Origin: Paenibacillus_AR sp051594765
Lineage (GTDB): Bacteria > Bacillota > Bacilli > Paenibacillales > NBRC-103111
NCBI RefSeq assembly: GCF_051594765.1
Contig: NZ_JBPPGJ010000012.1
Coordinates: 1-64,000 of the forward strand
DNA: 64,000 nucleotides
Reading direction: 5' to 3'
Shown: one piece after another, positions 35,045-44,516 of the stretch
Numbering within the stretch: position 1 is the stretch's first letter
Layout of the letters: every line of letters begins with the position of its first letter
The notes under the pieces: model-generated
What the model was told of the DNA's origin: nothing
The model's input: only the letters and a program-made list of their open reading frames with translations
Databases searched by the model: none
Made by a program: the position numbers and the translations under genes

Positions 35045-35929
35045 ATGAGAATCCTATGGAATATGCAGAAGCTCGCACTGGCCGCCTTGATCTGCGTCGT
35101 CGTCGGCGCCGGTGGCCTGCTGCTGTTGCATAAGCAGGGTGCCCTTACGGAGGAGACCGTTCCCGTCGATATCGAAGAGCATCTGGACGGCAGCGCCCTC
35201 CAATCCTTCGCCATCACGGCTACCACGCCGGACGTAACCTTCGTCAAAGGCAGCACCGGCGACATCCGCGTTCATCTGACAGGCACGATCCACGAATCCT
35301 ATGCCAAGTACATGAATGTAACCTTGACGGCCGGGGACAACGGCGCGTCTGCGGAAGCGGTGGTCCGCACCACCAAGCCTTACAATGTGGGCATCGATGT
35401 GGGCCAGGTGCTGACCTGGTTCAACAACGACCTGAAGGTGACGGTGGAGCTTCCGGATCACGCCTACCGGTCCTTGAAGGTCCATACCGATACCGGCACG
35501 ATCACCTTATCCGGCATCCGTTCGGATACCTTGGACCTGAAGACCGACACCGGCGGCATTACACTGGAGGAATACACCGGCAAGCGGCTTACGGCTACCA
35601 GCGATACCGGCACCATGCGCCTCCGCAAAATCGATGCGGAGCTGGATCTCAGCTCCGATACGGGAGATCTCTACGCGGACCTCAGCGCGCTGAAAGGCGG
35701 TATTGATCTCCGGACCGATACCGGCGATATTCAGCTGACGCTGGCCCAAGCGGCGCCTCTCACGGTGGACTTTGCCTCGGACACCGGGAGAACCAACGCC
35801 ACCGCCTCTTCCGGCCCCTTCGACTACCAGTCGAAGGAGAAGCACCGGCTCCTCGGCAAGCTGAACGGCGGGGGCCCACTCATTAAGGCCCGGTCCGACA
35901 CCGGCAGCATCCAGCTGAATGTGAAGTAG
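35045..35929 (+). CDS. DUF4097 beta-helix surface protein
   Basis: A 294-residue protein with one N-terminal membrane anchor (about 8-28). The extracellular region is made of repeated short beta strands carrying a recurrent S/T-DTG motif (HTDTG, KTDTG, TSDTG, SSDTG, RTDTG, ASDTG, RSDTG), the hallmark of DUF4097/DUF4098 beta-solenoid proteins such as LiaG. It is co-operonic with the DUF1700 gene (four-base gap). Its function is unknown beyond a link to envelope stress in relatives. Confidence 0.85.
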   Translation: MRILWNMQKLALAALICVVVGAGGLLLLHKQGALTEETVPVDIEEHLDGSALQSFAITATTPDVTFVKGSTGDIRVHLTGTIHESYAKYMNVTLTAGDNGASAEAVVRTTKPYNVGIDVGQVLTWFNNDLKVTVELPDHAYRSLKVHTDTGTITLSGIRSDTLDLKTDTGGITLEEYTGKRLTATSDTGTMRLRKIDAELDLSSDTGDLYADLSALKGGIDLRTDTGDIQLTLAQAAPLTVDFASDTGRTNATASSGPFDYQSKEKHRLLGKLNGGGPLIKARSDTGSIQLNVK

Positions 35930-35962
35930 ACGGCCCGGTCCAGCCTGGACCGATCACAACGA

Positions 35963-36005
35963 AAGACCCTGATCCTCCGCCGGTTGCGGACGGAATCAGG
36001 GTCTT
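35963..36005. terminator. Bidirectional terminator between the DUF4097 gene and argH
   Basis: AAGACCCTGAT pairs with ATCAGGGTCTT. T-rich ends are present on both strands. Confidence 0.85.
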
Positions 36006-36043
36006 CTTGTTGCCGGCTCGATTGATTTCATCCAGCCATTTCT

Positions 36044-37459
36044 TTACTTGCTCTTCTCCACATAGTCCTCGAACCATTTCACCGTCTCCGCTAGAGAGGC
36101 GGAGGCCCGCTCGATGGCGCCAGCCACCTGCTGGGAGGCGGTACCGCCGTACACGTTGCGCGCATTCACCACATGCTCCGGCTGGAGCACGGTATAGATG
36201 TCGTCCCCGAACAGCTTGGAGAAGTCCTGGAACTCGCTGATGGCCAGATCCAGCAGATACTTCTTGTTCTGGATGCAGTAGAGTACCAGCTTGCCGATCA
36301 CCTCGTGGGCCTGTCGGAACGGCATGCCCTTGTTCACCAGGTAATCCGCGATGTCCGTGGCGTTGGAGAAGTCCTGGTTCACCGCCTGGCGCATCCGCTC
36401 CTTGTTGACCTTCATGGTGGAGATCATCGGGGCGAACAGCTGCAGGGCACCGTCCAAGGTCTTCACGGTGTCGAGCATGCCTTCCTTGTCCTCCTGCATG
36501 TCCTTGTTGTAGGCCAAGGGCAGCGATTTCAGCACGGTCAGGAGACCCATCAGGTTGCCGTATACCCGGCCCGTCTTGCCGCGGACCAGCTCGGCCACGT
36601 CCGGATTCTTCTTCTGCGGCATGATGCTGGAGCCCGTACAGAAGGCGTCGTCCAGTTCTACGAAAGCGAATTCCGTGCTGGACCACAGCACCAGCTCCTC
36701 GCACAGGCGGGACAGGTGCATCATGATCATAGAGGCGTTCGAGAGGAACTCCAGGATGAAGTCCCGGTCGCTCACCGCGTCCAGGCTGTTCTCATACACC
36801 CGCTCAAAACCCAGCCTCGACGCCACGAAGTGCCGGTCGATGGGGAAGGTGGTGCCGGCCAGGGCGCCGGCGCCCAGCGGCAGAGCGTTGATGCGCTTGT
36901 AGCTGTCCTGCAGGCGCTCGATGTCCCGCTGGAACATGGAGACGTACGCCATCATGTGATGGGCGAACAGAATGGGCTGCGCCCGCTGCAGGTGGGTATA
37001 GCCCGGCAGGATGGTGTCCAGATGCTGCTGCGCCTGGCCGATCAGCGCCTCCTGCAGCTTGCCCAGCAGGCCGACGAAGCCCACGACCCGCTTGCGCAGG
37101 TACAGGTGCATGTCGGTGGCCACCTGGTCATTCCGGCTGCGTCCGGTATGGAGCTTGCCGCCGACGGGGCCGATCTCGTCGATCAGCGCCTTCTCGATGT
37201 TCATGTGGATGTCCTCGTCGGAGATGGAGAACTCCTGCTCGCCCCGGCGGATCCGGTTCAGCACCAGATGCAGCCCGTCGGTGATCTTCTCCACGTCCTC
37301 CAAGGGCAGGATGCCGCACTTGCCCAGCATGGCCACGTGGGCCAGGCTGCCTTGGATGTCCTCTTCGGCCAGCTCCTTATCGAAGGTGATCGATGCGGTA
37401 TATTCCTCTACCAATTGGTCGGTTTTCTTCGTAAAACGTCCGCCCCACAGTTTAGACAC
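36044..37459 (-). CDS. argH: Argininosuccinate lyase
   Basis: A 471-residue cytosolic enzyme that splits argininosuccinate to arginine and fumarate, the last step of arginine synthesis. The fumarase/aspartase superfamily signature GSSIMPQKKNPD is present at about residues 277-288, with the catalytic His region TGRSRNDQVATD and the HLQRAQP segment. The start is GTG at 37459, ten bases after GGAGGG; a longer reading to 37591 has no ribosome site and covers the spacer to argG. It is the last gene of the arg operon, followed by a terminator. Confidence 0.96.
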   Translation of the reverse strand: MSKLWGGRFTKKTDQLVEEYTASITFDKELAEEDIQGSLAHVAMLGKCGILPLEDVEKITDGLHLVLNRIRRGEQEFSISDEDIHMNIEKALIDEIGPVGGKLHTGRSRNDQVATDMHLYLRKRVVGFVGLLGKLQEALIGQAQQHLDTILPGYTHLQRAQPILFAHHMMAYVSMFQRDIERLQDSYKRINALPLGAGALAGTTFPIDRHFVASRLGFERVYENSLDAVSDRDFILEFLSNASMIMMHLSRLCEELVLWSSTEFAFVELDDAFCTGSSIMPQKKNPDVAELVRGKTGRVYGNLMGLLTVLKSLPLAYNKDMQEDKEGMLDTVKTLDGALQLFAPMISTMKVNKERMRQAVNQDFSNATDIADYLVNKGMPFRQAHEVIGKLVLYCIQNKKYLLDLAISEFQDFSKLFGDDIYTVLQPEHVVNARNVYGGTASQQVAGAIERASASLAETVKWFEDYVEKSK

Positions 37460-37591
37460 GGTTTCTAGACCCTCCTGATCATGCGCCAATATAGGCATAA
37501 AGCGAGCCGCCGGGATGAACCGGCAGCCCGCTGCTGGCGCGGTCGCTTCTGATTCTCTCAGGCCGGGGCCGTTGCCAGCCCCAAGCCGCAT

Positions 37592-38830
37592 TTACTTCTT
37601 CGCGTTCTGCTCCACACCGGAAGCCACCTTCAGACGAAGGGCGTTCAGGCGGATGAAGCCGGTAGCGTCGTTCTGGTTGTACGCCTTGGTCGGATCGGCT
37701 TCCATGGTGGCGATGTCCGGGTTGTACAGGCTCACCGGGCTCTTCACGCCGGCGCCGATGATATTGCCCTTGTACAGCTTCAGGCGGACGGTGCCGGTGA
37801 CGTTCTTCTGGCTCTCGGTGACGAGCGCCTGCAGCGCCAGACGCTCCGGTGCGAACCAGAAACCGTTGTATACCAAGGAGGCATACTTGGAAATCAGGGA
37901 GTCGCGCAGATGCATGACGTCGCGATCCATGGTGATGGACTCCATCTTGCGGTGGGCGGTGAACAGGATGGTGCCGCCCGGGGTCTCGTACACGCCGCGG
38001 CTCTTCATGCCGACGAAGCGGTTCTCCACCATGTCCACGCGGCCGATGCCGTGCTTGCCGCCCAGCTCGTTCAGCGTCTCCATCACTTCCAGCGGAGAGA
38101 GCTTCTGTCCGTTAATGGCGACGCAGTCGCCCTTCTCGAACGTAAGCTCGATGTACTCCGCCTGGTCCGGCGCCCGCTCCGGGGAGACGGACAGCACGTA
38201 CATGCCTTCGTTGGACTCGGCGCTCGGATCGAACCACGGATCCTCCAGGATGCCGCTCTCGAAGCTGATGTGCAGCAGGTTGCGGTCCGTGGAATACGGC
38301 TTGGCCGCGGAGGCTTGAACCGGGATGCCGTTCGCTTCCGCGTAGGCGATCATCTCGGCGCGGCCCGGGAACTGCTCCCGGAACTCGTCCAGACGCCATG
38401 GCGCGATGACCTCCAGCTCCGGTGCCAGAGCCGCCGCGGTGAGCTCGAAGCGCACCTGGTCATTGCCCTTGCCGGTGGCGCCGTGAGCGATGGCGGTAGC
38501 GCCCTCTGCACGGGCGATCTCCACCATGCGCTTGGCGATCAGCGGGCGGGCGATGCTGGTACCGAGCAGATATTGGCCTTCGTACATGGCTCCTGCTTGG
38601 AACATCGGGTAGATGAAGTCTTGAGCGAACTCCGCGCGGAGGTCGTCGATGTACACCTTGGTCGCGCCGGTCTTCAGCGCCTTCTCCTCCAGGCCGTCCA
38701 GCTCGTCCTTCTGGCCGATGTCGGCGGTGAAGGTGATGATTTCGGCGTCGTAGGTGTTTTTGAGCCATGCCAGGATGACGGAGGTGTCCAGTCCGCCGGA
38801 GTAGGCGAGGACGATTTTTTGCTTAGCCAT
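37592..38830 (-). CDS. argG: Argininosuccinate synthase
   Basis: A 412-residue enzyme that condenses citrulline and aspartate using ATP. The ATP-pyrophosphatase P-loop AYSGGLDTS is at about residues 8-16, with GATGKGNDQVRFE and family segments SVSPERAPD and GRVDMVENRFVGMKSRG. The ATG at 38830 follows GAGAGGGG; an upstream ATG at 38860 has no ribosome site. A 12-residue gap-free match to the usual family length supports an intact gene. The intergenic spacer to argF contains a stem GCCGATAA/TTATCGGC at 38867-38904 without a T run. Confidence 0.97.
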   Translation of the reverse strand: MAKQKIVLAYSGGLDTSVILAWLKNTYDAEIITFTADIGQKDELDGLEEKALKTGATKVYIDDLRAEFAQDFIYPMFQAGAMYEGQYLLGTSIARPLIAKRMVEIARAEGATAIAHGATGKGNDQVRFELTAAALAPELEVIAPWRLDEFREQFPGRAEMIAYAEANGIPVQASAAKPYSTDRNLLHISFESGILEDPWFDPSAESNEGMYVLSVSPERAPDQAEYIELTFEKGDCVAINGQKLSPLEVMETLNELGGKHGIGRVDMVENRFVGMKSRGVYETPGGTILFTAHRKMESITMDRDVMHLRDSLISKYASLVYNGFWFAPERLALQALVTESQKNVTGTVRLKLYKGNIIGAGVKSPVSLYNPDIATMEADPTKAYNQNDATGFIRLNALRLKVASGVEQNAKK

Positions 38831-38939
38831 GGTACGGTGTTCCCCTCTCCATATATTCATGTCAAAGCCGATAAGCCTGCCCCGGGGGCCAAGACGTTAT
38901 CGGCATGATGGTGATGTGATGCTGGCATTCCTTGCAGCC

Positions 38940-39890
38940 TTACATGATGGCGGCCATGATGGCCTTCTGCGCATGCAGGCGGTTCTCCGCTTCGTCGAAG
39001 ATGCGGGAGTTCCTGCCGTCGATGACGCCTGCGCTGACTTCCTCGCCCCGGTGGGCGGGCAGGCAATGCAGGAACATGTAGTCCGGCTTGGCGTAGCGCA
39101 CCAGCTCCTCGTTCACCTGGTAGGCGGCGAAGGCCTTCTCCCGGATCTTCTGCTCCTCTTCCATGCCCATGCTGGCCCATACGTCCGTATAGACGATGTC
39201 GGCATCGGCGATGGCTTCCTTGGGATCGGCCGTCACCAGGATATGGCCTCCGGTCTGGGAAGCCACCTCTTGGCTCTTCTTCGTCATCTCGTCCGCCGGC
39301 CAGTAGCCCTCCGGAGAGGCGATGGCGCAGGTCATGCCGAACTTGGCCGCGCCCATCATCAGGGAGTGGGCCATATTGTTGCCGTCGCCGACGAAGGCGA
39401 TCTTCAGGCCCTCCAGACGGCCCTTCTCCTCCAGCACGGTCTGATAGTCGGCCATGGCCTGGCACGGATGGGACCAGTCGGTCAAAGCGTTGATGACCGG
39501 AATGTTAGCATACTTTGCCAGATCCGTCAAAGTGGTGTGCGCGAAGGTCCGGATCATGATGCCGTCCAAGTAACGGGCTAGCACCTGAGCCGTATCGGAG
39601 ATGGGCTCGCCCCGGCCGATCTGCAGATCGTTGCGGCTTAAGAACAGCGCATGGCCGCCCAGCTGGTACATGCCCACCTCGAAGGAGACGCGGGTCCGGG
39701 TGGAGGATTTTTCGAAGATCATGCCCAGGGTCTTGCCCTTCAGCGGGTGGTACACCTCTCCGGCCTTCTGCTTCTTCTTCAGGTCGATGGCCAGGTCGAG
39801 CAGATAGCGCAGCTCTTCACTGGTGTAATCGTCCAGATCGAGGAAGTCGCGGCCGGTGAATACGAATTTCTGTTCCAAGGATTGCGCCAA
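38940..39890 (-). CDS. argF: Ornithine carbamoyltransferase
   Basis: A 316-residue transferase forming citrulline from ornithine and carbamoyl phosphate. Carbamoyl-phosphate site STRTRVSFE at about residues 62-70, HPCQAMAD at about 141-148 and ornithine-site HCLPAHRGEE near 280 are intact. The start is TTG at 39890 after AAAGGGG. It sits between argD and argG in the arginine operon. Confidence 0.97.
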   Translation of the reverse strand: MAQSLEQKFVFTGRDFLDLDDYTSEELRYLLDLAIDLKKKQKAGEVYHPLKGKTLGMIFEKSSTRTRVSFEVGMYQLGGHALFLSRNDLQIGRGEPISDTAQVLARYLDGIMIRTFAHTTLTDLAKYANIPVINALTDWSHPCQAMADYQTVLEEKGRLEGLKIAFVGDGNNMAHSLMMGAAKFGMTCAIASPEGYWPADEMTKKSQEVASQTGGHILVTADPKEAIADADIVYTDVWASMGMEEEQKIREKAFAAYQVNEELVRYAKPDYMFLHCLPAHRGEEVSAGVIDGRNSRIFDEAENRLHAQKAIMAAIM

Positions 39891-39967
39891 CGGGTGCAGC
39901 CCCTTTCGTCATATAGAGTCTGTTATTTCCATTTCGTCATTCGGTTGCGGTGCCGAGTGGCTCCGCC

Positions 39968-41173
39968 TTAGGACTGCACCGCCGCCGCCTTCTCCGCATG
40001 CTTCGCGAGAACCTGGCAGATCACGGCCGTTCCCTTGTCGATCTCTTCCTTCGTAACCAGGAAATTCGGCAGGAGGCGCACCACGTTAGGCCCCGCCGGA
40101 ACCACGAGCACGCCTGCCGCGTGGATGTCCTTGATCACGTCCGCCACGGGCTGGGTGCAGACCACACCGATCAACAGGCCCAAGCCGCGCACTTCCTTCA
40201 CCAGCGGATTGCCGGCCGTGCCTTCTTGCAGCTTCGCCACCGTATACTCGCCCATCTCCTGGACGCGCTGCGGCAGACGATCCTCCAGCAGGACCTCCAG
40301 GGTCGCGATGGCCGCCGAGGTGGCCAGCGGCGTGCCGCCGAAGGTGGAGGCGTGGGCCCCCGCCGTGAAGGCGTCGCGCAGCTTGGCCTTGCCCAGCATG
40401 GCTCCCATGGGAACGCCGCTTGCAATCCCCTTGGCCAGGGTGAAGATATCCGGCTCGATGCCGTAATGCTCATAGGCAAACAGCTTGCCGGTCCGCCCCA
40501 TTCCCGTCTGGATCTCATCCACGATCAGGAGCAGGTCGAACTCCTTGCACAGCTTGACGATCTCATCGATGAAATCCTGCTGCACCGGAATGACCCCGCC
40601 CTCTGCCTGGACCATCTCCAGCATGATGGCGCACGTCTTATCGCTGATATAGGAGCGCAGTGCCGCCACATCGTTGTAGGGCGCATAGACGAAGCCCTCC
40701 GGCAGCGGGTGGAAGCCTTCCTTCACCTTATCCTGTCCGGTGGCGGTCAGGGTGGCCAGCGTCCGGCCATGGAAGGACTGGTGGAACGTGATGATCTCGT
40801 AGCGCTCGTTGCCCAGCACCTTGCTGTTGTACCGGCGGGCCAGCTTGATGGCCGCCTCGTTGGCCTCGGCGCCGCTGTTGCAGAAGAACACGTAGTCCGC
40901 ACAGCTGTTCGCCGTCAACATCCCGGCCAGCTTCTCCTGGTTCGGGGTATGGAACAGGTTGCTGGCATGCCACAGCACATCAAGCTGGGCCACCAGCTTC
41001 TCCTTCACCCGCTGCGGGCAGTGCCCCAGGTTGGTCACCGCCAGACCGCTCATCAGGTCCAGATACTCCTTGCCGTCCGCATCCCACAGCCGGCTGCCCT
41101 CACCCTTAACGATCGTGATGGGGTAACGTGCATAAGAGGGAAAAATCGCACTTTGTCCGTTCATCTCGTTCAC
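39968..41173 (-). CDS. argD: Acetylornithine aminotransferase
   Basis: A 401-residue class III pyridoxal-phosphate aminotransferase converting N-acetylglutamate semialdehyde to N-acetylornithine. The cofactor region shows FFCNSGAEANEAAIKLAR, the Asp in LLIVDEIQTGMGRTG and the Schiff-base Lys in FTLAKGIASGVPMGA. It lies about 30 bp after argB in the operon. Confidence 0.96.
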   Translation of the reverse strand: MNEMNGQSAIFPSYARYPITIVKGEGSRLWDADGKEYLDLMSGLAVTNLGHCPQRVKEKLVAQLDVLWHASNLFHTPNQEKLAGMLTANSCADYVFFCNSGAEANEAAIKLARRYNSKVLGNERYEIITFHQSFHGRTLATLTATGQDKVKEGFHPLPEGFVYAPYNDVAALRSYISDKTCAIMLEMVQAEGGVIPVQQDFIDEIVKLCKEFDLLLIVDEIQTGMGRTGKLFAYEHYGIEPDIFTLAKGIASGVPMGAMLGKAKLRDAFTAGAHASTFGGTPLATSAAIATLEVLLEDRLPQRVQEMGEYTVAKLQEGTAGNPLVKEVRGLGLLIGVVCTQPVADVIKDIHAAGVLVVPAGPNVVRLLPNFLVTKEEIDKGTAVICQVLAKHAEKAAAVQS

Positions 41174-41202
41174 TCTCCTTCCATTGATGGGCCTAAACGG
41201 CC

Positions 41203-42012
41203 TTACCGGATGATCCGGGTTCCAACGGAACCGGTCTTGATGGCCTTACTCAATACTTCGGGCTCGGAGCCGTCTACAATGACGACCTCCTGCACATCGC
41301 CTTGGATGCACTGGATGGCCGCCCGCACCTTCGGGATCATGCCGCCGTAGATGTCGCCCGACGCGATCATCGCTTCGATCTCCGCCACGGTCACCACCGG
41401 CAGCACCTTCTTGGAGCCGTCCTCCTGCACCTTCAGGATGCCAGGAACATCGGTGACGACCACTAAACGGGGCACACCCAGATAGGAAGCCACCGCCCCT
41501 GCCGCCGTATCGGCGTTGATGTTGTACCGCTGCCCGCCGTCTTCTCCCAGGCCGATCGGCGCGATCACCGGGATGTAGCCCAGGTTCACGATGCCTCGGA
41601 TCAGCTCCGCATTCACATGGGAGACGTCTCCCACCAAGCCTATCTCGTGGGCGTTGGCTACCGGCACCGCCTGGATCAGGCGTCCGTCCACGCCGGACAG
41701 CCCGGCTGCCTGTGCGCCGGACAATTGGATCCGCCGGACAATCTCCTTGTTGATCTTGCCGGCCAGCACCATCTCCACCACGTCCAGCACCGCTTCGTTG
41801 GTCTTCCGGAGTCCGCCGACGAACTCCGTCTCAATGCCCAGCTTGCCGAGCGTATCCGAGATGGCGGGTCCGCCGCCATGCACGATGACCGGCGTGTACC
41901 CTTCCTCCGCCAAGTTCTTCATATCCTCGAAAAAACGGTCCGGCAGCGCCGCAAGCGTGCTGCCCCCGCATTTCATCACGTATGCGGATGGCTCCGCCTT
42001 GTGGTTCCCCAT
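41203..42012 (-). CDS. argB: Acetylglutamate kinase
   Basis: A 269-residue amino-acid kinase that phosphorylates N-acetylglutamate, often the feedback-controlled step. The ATP-site motif MKCGGSTLA, substrate loop VIVHGGGPAISDTLGKLGI and the NINADTAAGAVASYLG segment are clear. The start at 42012 lies 19 bases after the argJ stop and has GGAGCGGGAGCAGGAG upstream; an earlier ATG at 42069 would overlap argJ. No long N-terminal helix typical of hexameric arginine-inhibited forms is visible. Confidence 0.95.
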   Translation of the reverse strand: MGNHKAEPSAYVMKCGGSTLAALPDRFFEDMKNLAEEGYTPVIVHGGGPAISDTLGKLGIETEFVGGLRKTNEAVLDVVEMVLAGKINKEIVRRIQLSGAQAAGLSGVDGRLIQAVPVANAHEIGLVGDVSHVNAELIRGIVNLGYIPVIAPIGLGEDGGQRYNINADTAAGAVASYLGVPRLVVVTDVPGILKVQEDGSKKVLPVVTVAEIEAMIASGDIYGGMIPKVRAAIQCIQGDVQEVVIVDGSEPEVLSKAIKTGSVGTRIIR

Positions 42013-42031
42013 CTCCTGCTCCCGCTCCTTC

Positions 42032-43252
42032 TTATGTCCGGTAAGCTGCATTGATCCGCACGTATTCATACGTCAGATCGCAGCCCCACGCCGTCGCCGC
42101 TTCCTTGCCCATATGCAGGCTGACAAAGATCTGGACGAAGTCGCCCTTCAGGTACTCCAGCGCCTTCTCCTCGTCGAACCGGACCGGACGGGACTGCTCG
42201 AGGGTGACGATGTCTCCGAGGCGGATGTCCACGGTCTCCACGTTCACCGGATAGCCCGCGCGGCCTACCGCCGCAATGATGCGGCCCCAGTTGGCGTCTG
42301 CGCCGTAGCAGGCCGACTTAACCAGCGACGAGCCGATGACCGTCTTGGCGATGGCCCTTGCCGCATCCTGGGTCTCCGCCCCGGCCACGTTCACCTCGAT
42401 GAGCTTCGTCGCCCCTTCGCCGTCCTTGGCAATCGCCTTGGCCAGGTACTCTCCAACGTAGCGGAAGCCGGCTGCGAACGCCTCATAGTCCGGGTGAGCG
42501 GCCGTCAGCTCTCCGCCTCCAGCCGTGCCGCTTGCCATAGCCACCACCATGTCGTTGGTGCTCGTATCCCCATCGACCGTGATCATGTTGAACGTCGTAT
42601 CCGTCACTTCGCTCAGGAGCTTCTGCAGCTCCGCCCCGCTGATCTCCGCGTCGGTGGTGATGAAGCCCAGCATGGTGGCCATGTTGGGATGGATCATGCC
42701 GGAGCCTTTTGCCGCCCCGGCGATGTATATGTCGCGCCCGCCGACCTTCACCCGGACGCAAGTCATCTTCTGAACCAGGTCCGTGGTCAGGATGGCCTGG
42801 CAGAAATCGTAGCTGCCGTCCGCCCTCACCGCACCGGGAAGTCCCGCTACGCCCTTGCGCACCTTCTCCATGGGAAGCAGTTCGCCGATGACGCCCGTCG
42901 AGGTGACGCCTACATGATGGAGCTCCACGCCAAAAGCCTGCGCCGCCAGCGCCCGCATCTCATAAGCGTCCGCTTCGCCCTGCTTGCCGGTGCACGCATT
43001 GGCATTGCCGCTGTTGACCAGCATGGCCTGCAGCTTGCCGTCCTGGCCGATGCTCTCCCGGGTTACCTTGAGCGGCGCCGCCTGGAACTGGTTGGTCGTG
43101 TAGACTCCCGCCGCCGCAGCCGGCACATCGCAGACGATGATGCCCAAGTCGTGGCGCTCCGTTTTCTTCAAGCCGCAATGCAGGCCACCGGCCCTAAACC
43201 CCTTCGGGGTGGTAATTCCCCCGCCTTCCACAACGGCGAACAGCTCCGTCAT
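42032..43252 (-). CDS. argJ: Bifunctional ornithine acetyltransferase/N-acetylglutamate synthase
   Basis: A 406-residue enzyme that recycles the acetyl group from N-acetylornithine to glutamate. It self-cleaves before the nucleophilic Thr in HPNMATMLGF, which is present at about residue 195, giving alpha and beta chains. The GSGMIHPNMATM and GDTSTNDM motifs are intact. Its presence, with argC to argH, indicates the cyclic arginine pathway and explains the lack of argE in the operon. Confidence 0.96.
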   Translation of the reverse strand: MTELFAVVEGGGITTPKGFRAGGLHCGLKKTERHDLGIIVCDVPAAAAGVYTTNQFQAAPLKVTRESIGQDGKLQAMLVNSGNANACTGKQGEADAYEMRALAAQAFGVELHHVGVTSTGVIGELLPMEKVRKGVAGLPGAVRADGSYDFCQAILTTDLVQKMTCVRVKVGGRDIYIAGAAKGSGMIHPNMATMLGFITTDAEISGAELQKLLSEVTDTTFNMITVDGDTSTNDMVVAMASGTAGGGELTAAHPDYEAFAAGFRYVGEYLAKAIAKDGEGATKLIEVNVAGAETQDAARAIAKTVIGSSLVKSACYGADANWGRIIAAVGRAGYPVNVETVDIRLGDIVTLEQSRPVRFDEEKALEYLKGDFVQIFVSLHMGKEAATAWGCDLTYEYVRINAAYRT

Positions 43253-43279
43253 CGTTTCTTCTCCCCCAGTGCCTCGGTA

Positions 43280-44332
43280 TTATGGATAAACCGGCGTGAA
43301 CGCCAAGCCCGTGCCCTCGTCCCAGCCCATCATCAGATTCAAGTTCTGCACCGCTTGCCCTGCAGCGCCCTTCATCAGGTTATCGATGGCCGACAGGATG
43401 GTCACCCGCCCGGTCCGCTCATCCACAGCAAACCCGATGTCGCAATAGTTCGATCCCCATACTTCCTTCGTAGCCGGCCACTTGCCCTTGTTCCGGATCC
43501 GGACGAACCTCCGGTCCTGATAGAACTCCCGGTACAACCGGATGAAATCGTCCTCGTTGTACTTGCCTTGCAGCGTGGCATACATGGTGGACAGAATGCC
43601 CCGGGTCATCGGAACCAGGTGTGTCGTGAAGGTCACGGGGATATCGCGTCCCGTCACACGCGCAAGGACGGCTTCAATCTCCGGAATATGCTGATGCTTG
43701 TTGACCTTGTAGGCCATAAAATTCTCGTTGATCTCCGAATAATGCACGTTGAGCGACAAGCCCCGGCCTGCGCCGGAGACTCCGGACTTCGCGTCGATGA
43801 TGATCGTCGCCGGATCGATCCAGCCGGCCTTCACCGCCGGAATCAGTCCCAGCAGGGTGGCCGTCGGATAACAGCCCGGGTTGGAGATGAAGGGTACGCC
43901 CTTCACATCGTCCCCGTAGACCTCGGCAAGGCCGTAGACGGCCTGCTCCAGGTAGGCGGCCTCCGCGGGCGTATGTTTATACCATTGCTCGTAGAGCTCG
44001 CCGGACTTCAACCGGAAGTCCCCCGACAGGTCGATGACCTTCAGCCCCGCATCCAGCAGCTGCGGAGCCAGCTTGGCGCTGATGCCGGAAGGCGTGGCGG
44101 TGAAGACCACATCCGCCTTCTCCTTGATGAGGCCTACATCGACCGCATCCAGCTTATCGACGATAATCTCATTCAAGTGGGGATATCCGTCGGATACCGG
44201 CACCCCGGAGGTCGACGATGAGATAACGGAGGTAATGCGTGCCAGCGGGTGCTGCAAGATTAGACGGATTAACTCGACACCGCCGTAGCCGGTGGAGCCG
44301 ACGATGGCGACTCTGCATGGGGTAGCACTCAT
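43280..44332 (-). CDS. argC: N-acetyl-gamma-glutamyl-phosphate reductase
   Basis: A 350-residue NADPH-dependent reductase. The Rossmann motif VAIVGSTGYGGVELIRL is at about 8-24, and the catalytic Cys is in SNPGCYPTATLLGL (Cys about 149), with a HQHIPEIE segment. It makes N-acetylglutamate semialdehyde and is the first gene of the argCJBDFGH operon, directly behind a sigma-A promoter with possible ArgR/AhrC boxes. Confidence 0.97.
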   Translation of the reverse strand: MSATPCRVAIVGSTGYGGVELIRLILQHPLARITSVISSSTSGVPVSDGYPHLNEIIVDKLDAVDVGLIKEKADVVFTATPSGISAKLAPQLLDAGLKVIDLSGDFRLKSGELYEQWYKHTPAEAAYLEQAVYGLAEVYGDDVKGVPFISNPGCYPTATLLGLIPAVKAGWIDPATIIIDAKSGVSGAGRGLSLNVHYSEINENFMAYKVNKHQHIPEIEAVLARVTGRDIPVTFTTHLVPMTRGILSTMYATLQGKYNEDDFIRLYREFYQDRRFVRIRNKGKWPATKEVWGSNYCDIGFAVDERTGRVTILSAIDNLMKGAAGQAVQNLNLMMGWDEGTGLAFTPVYP

Positions 44333-44377
44333 GTTGGAACCCTTCCTTTCCTTCCGACCATAAAAAAGATATGTATT

Positions 44378-44420
44378 ATTATACGTGCGGTTGTATGAAA
44401 ATTCAACGAATATTTCTACG
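44378..44420 (-). promoter_or_regulatory. Arginine operon promoter with candidate ArgR/AhrC box
   Basis: On the minus strand TTGAAT (44406-44401), 17 bases and TATAAT (44383-44378) form a near-consensus promoter. The AT-rich sequence around and just upstream of the -35 (AAATATTCGTTGAATTTTCA) resembles the 18-bp ARG box family. An arginine repressor bound here would cover the -35. The box is judged by eye. Confidence 0.65.
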
Positions 44421-44516
44421 TTTTTTTCAGCACATCATTCGCTTCTTCCGCGCCAGTCCCGGTATAGCAGAAGACGGCACCCGGACTCGAATCAAGCCGT
44501 TTGCCGCCTCCCGCCG

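Noticed and set aside
37460..37591. Riboswitch or T-box between argG and argH
   Set aside because: A GC-rich hairpin exists at about 37502-37530, but no T-box sequence, specifier loop or terminator run was found.
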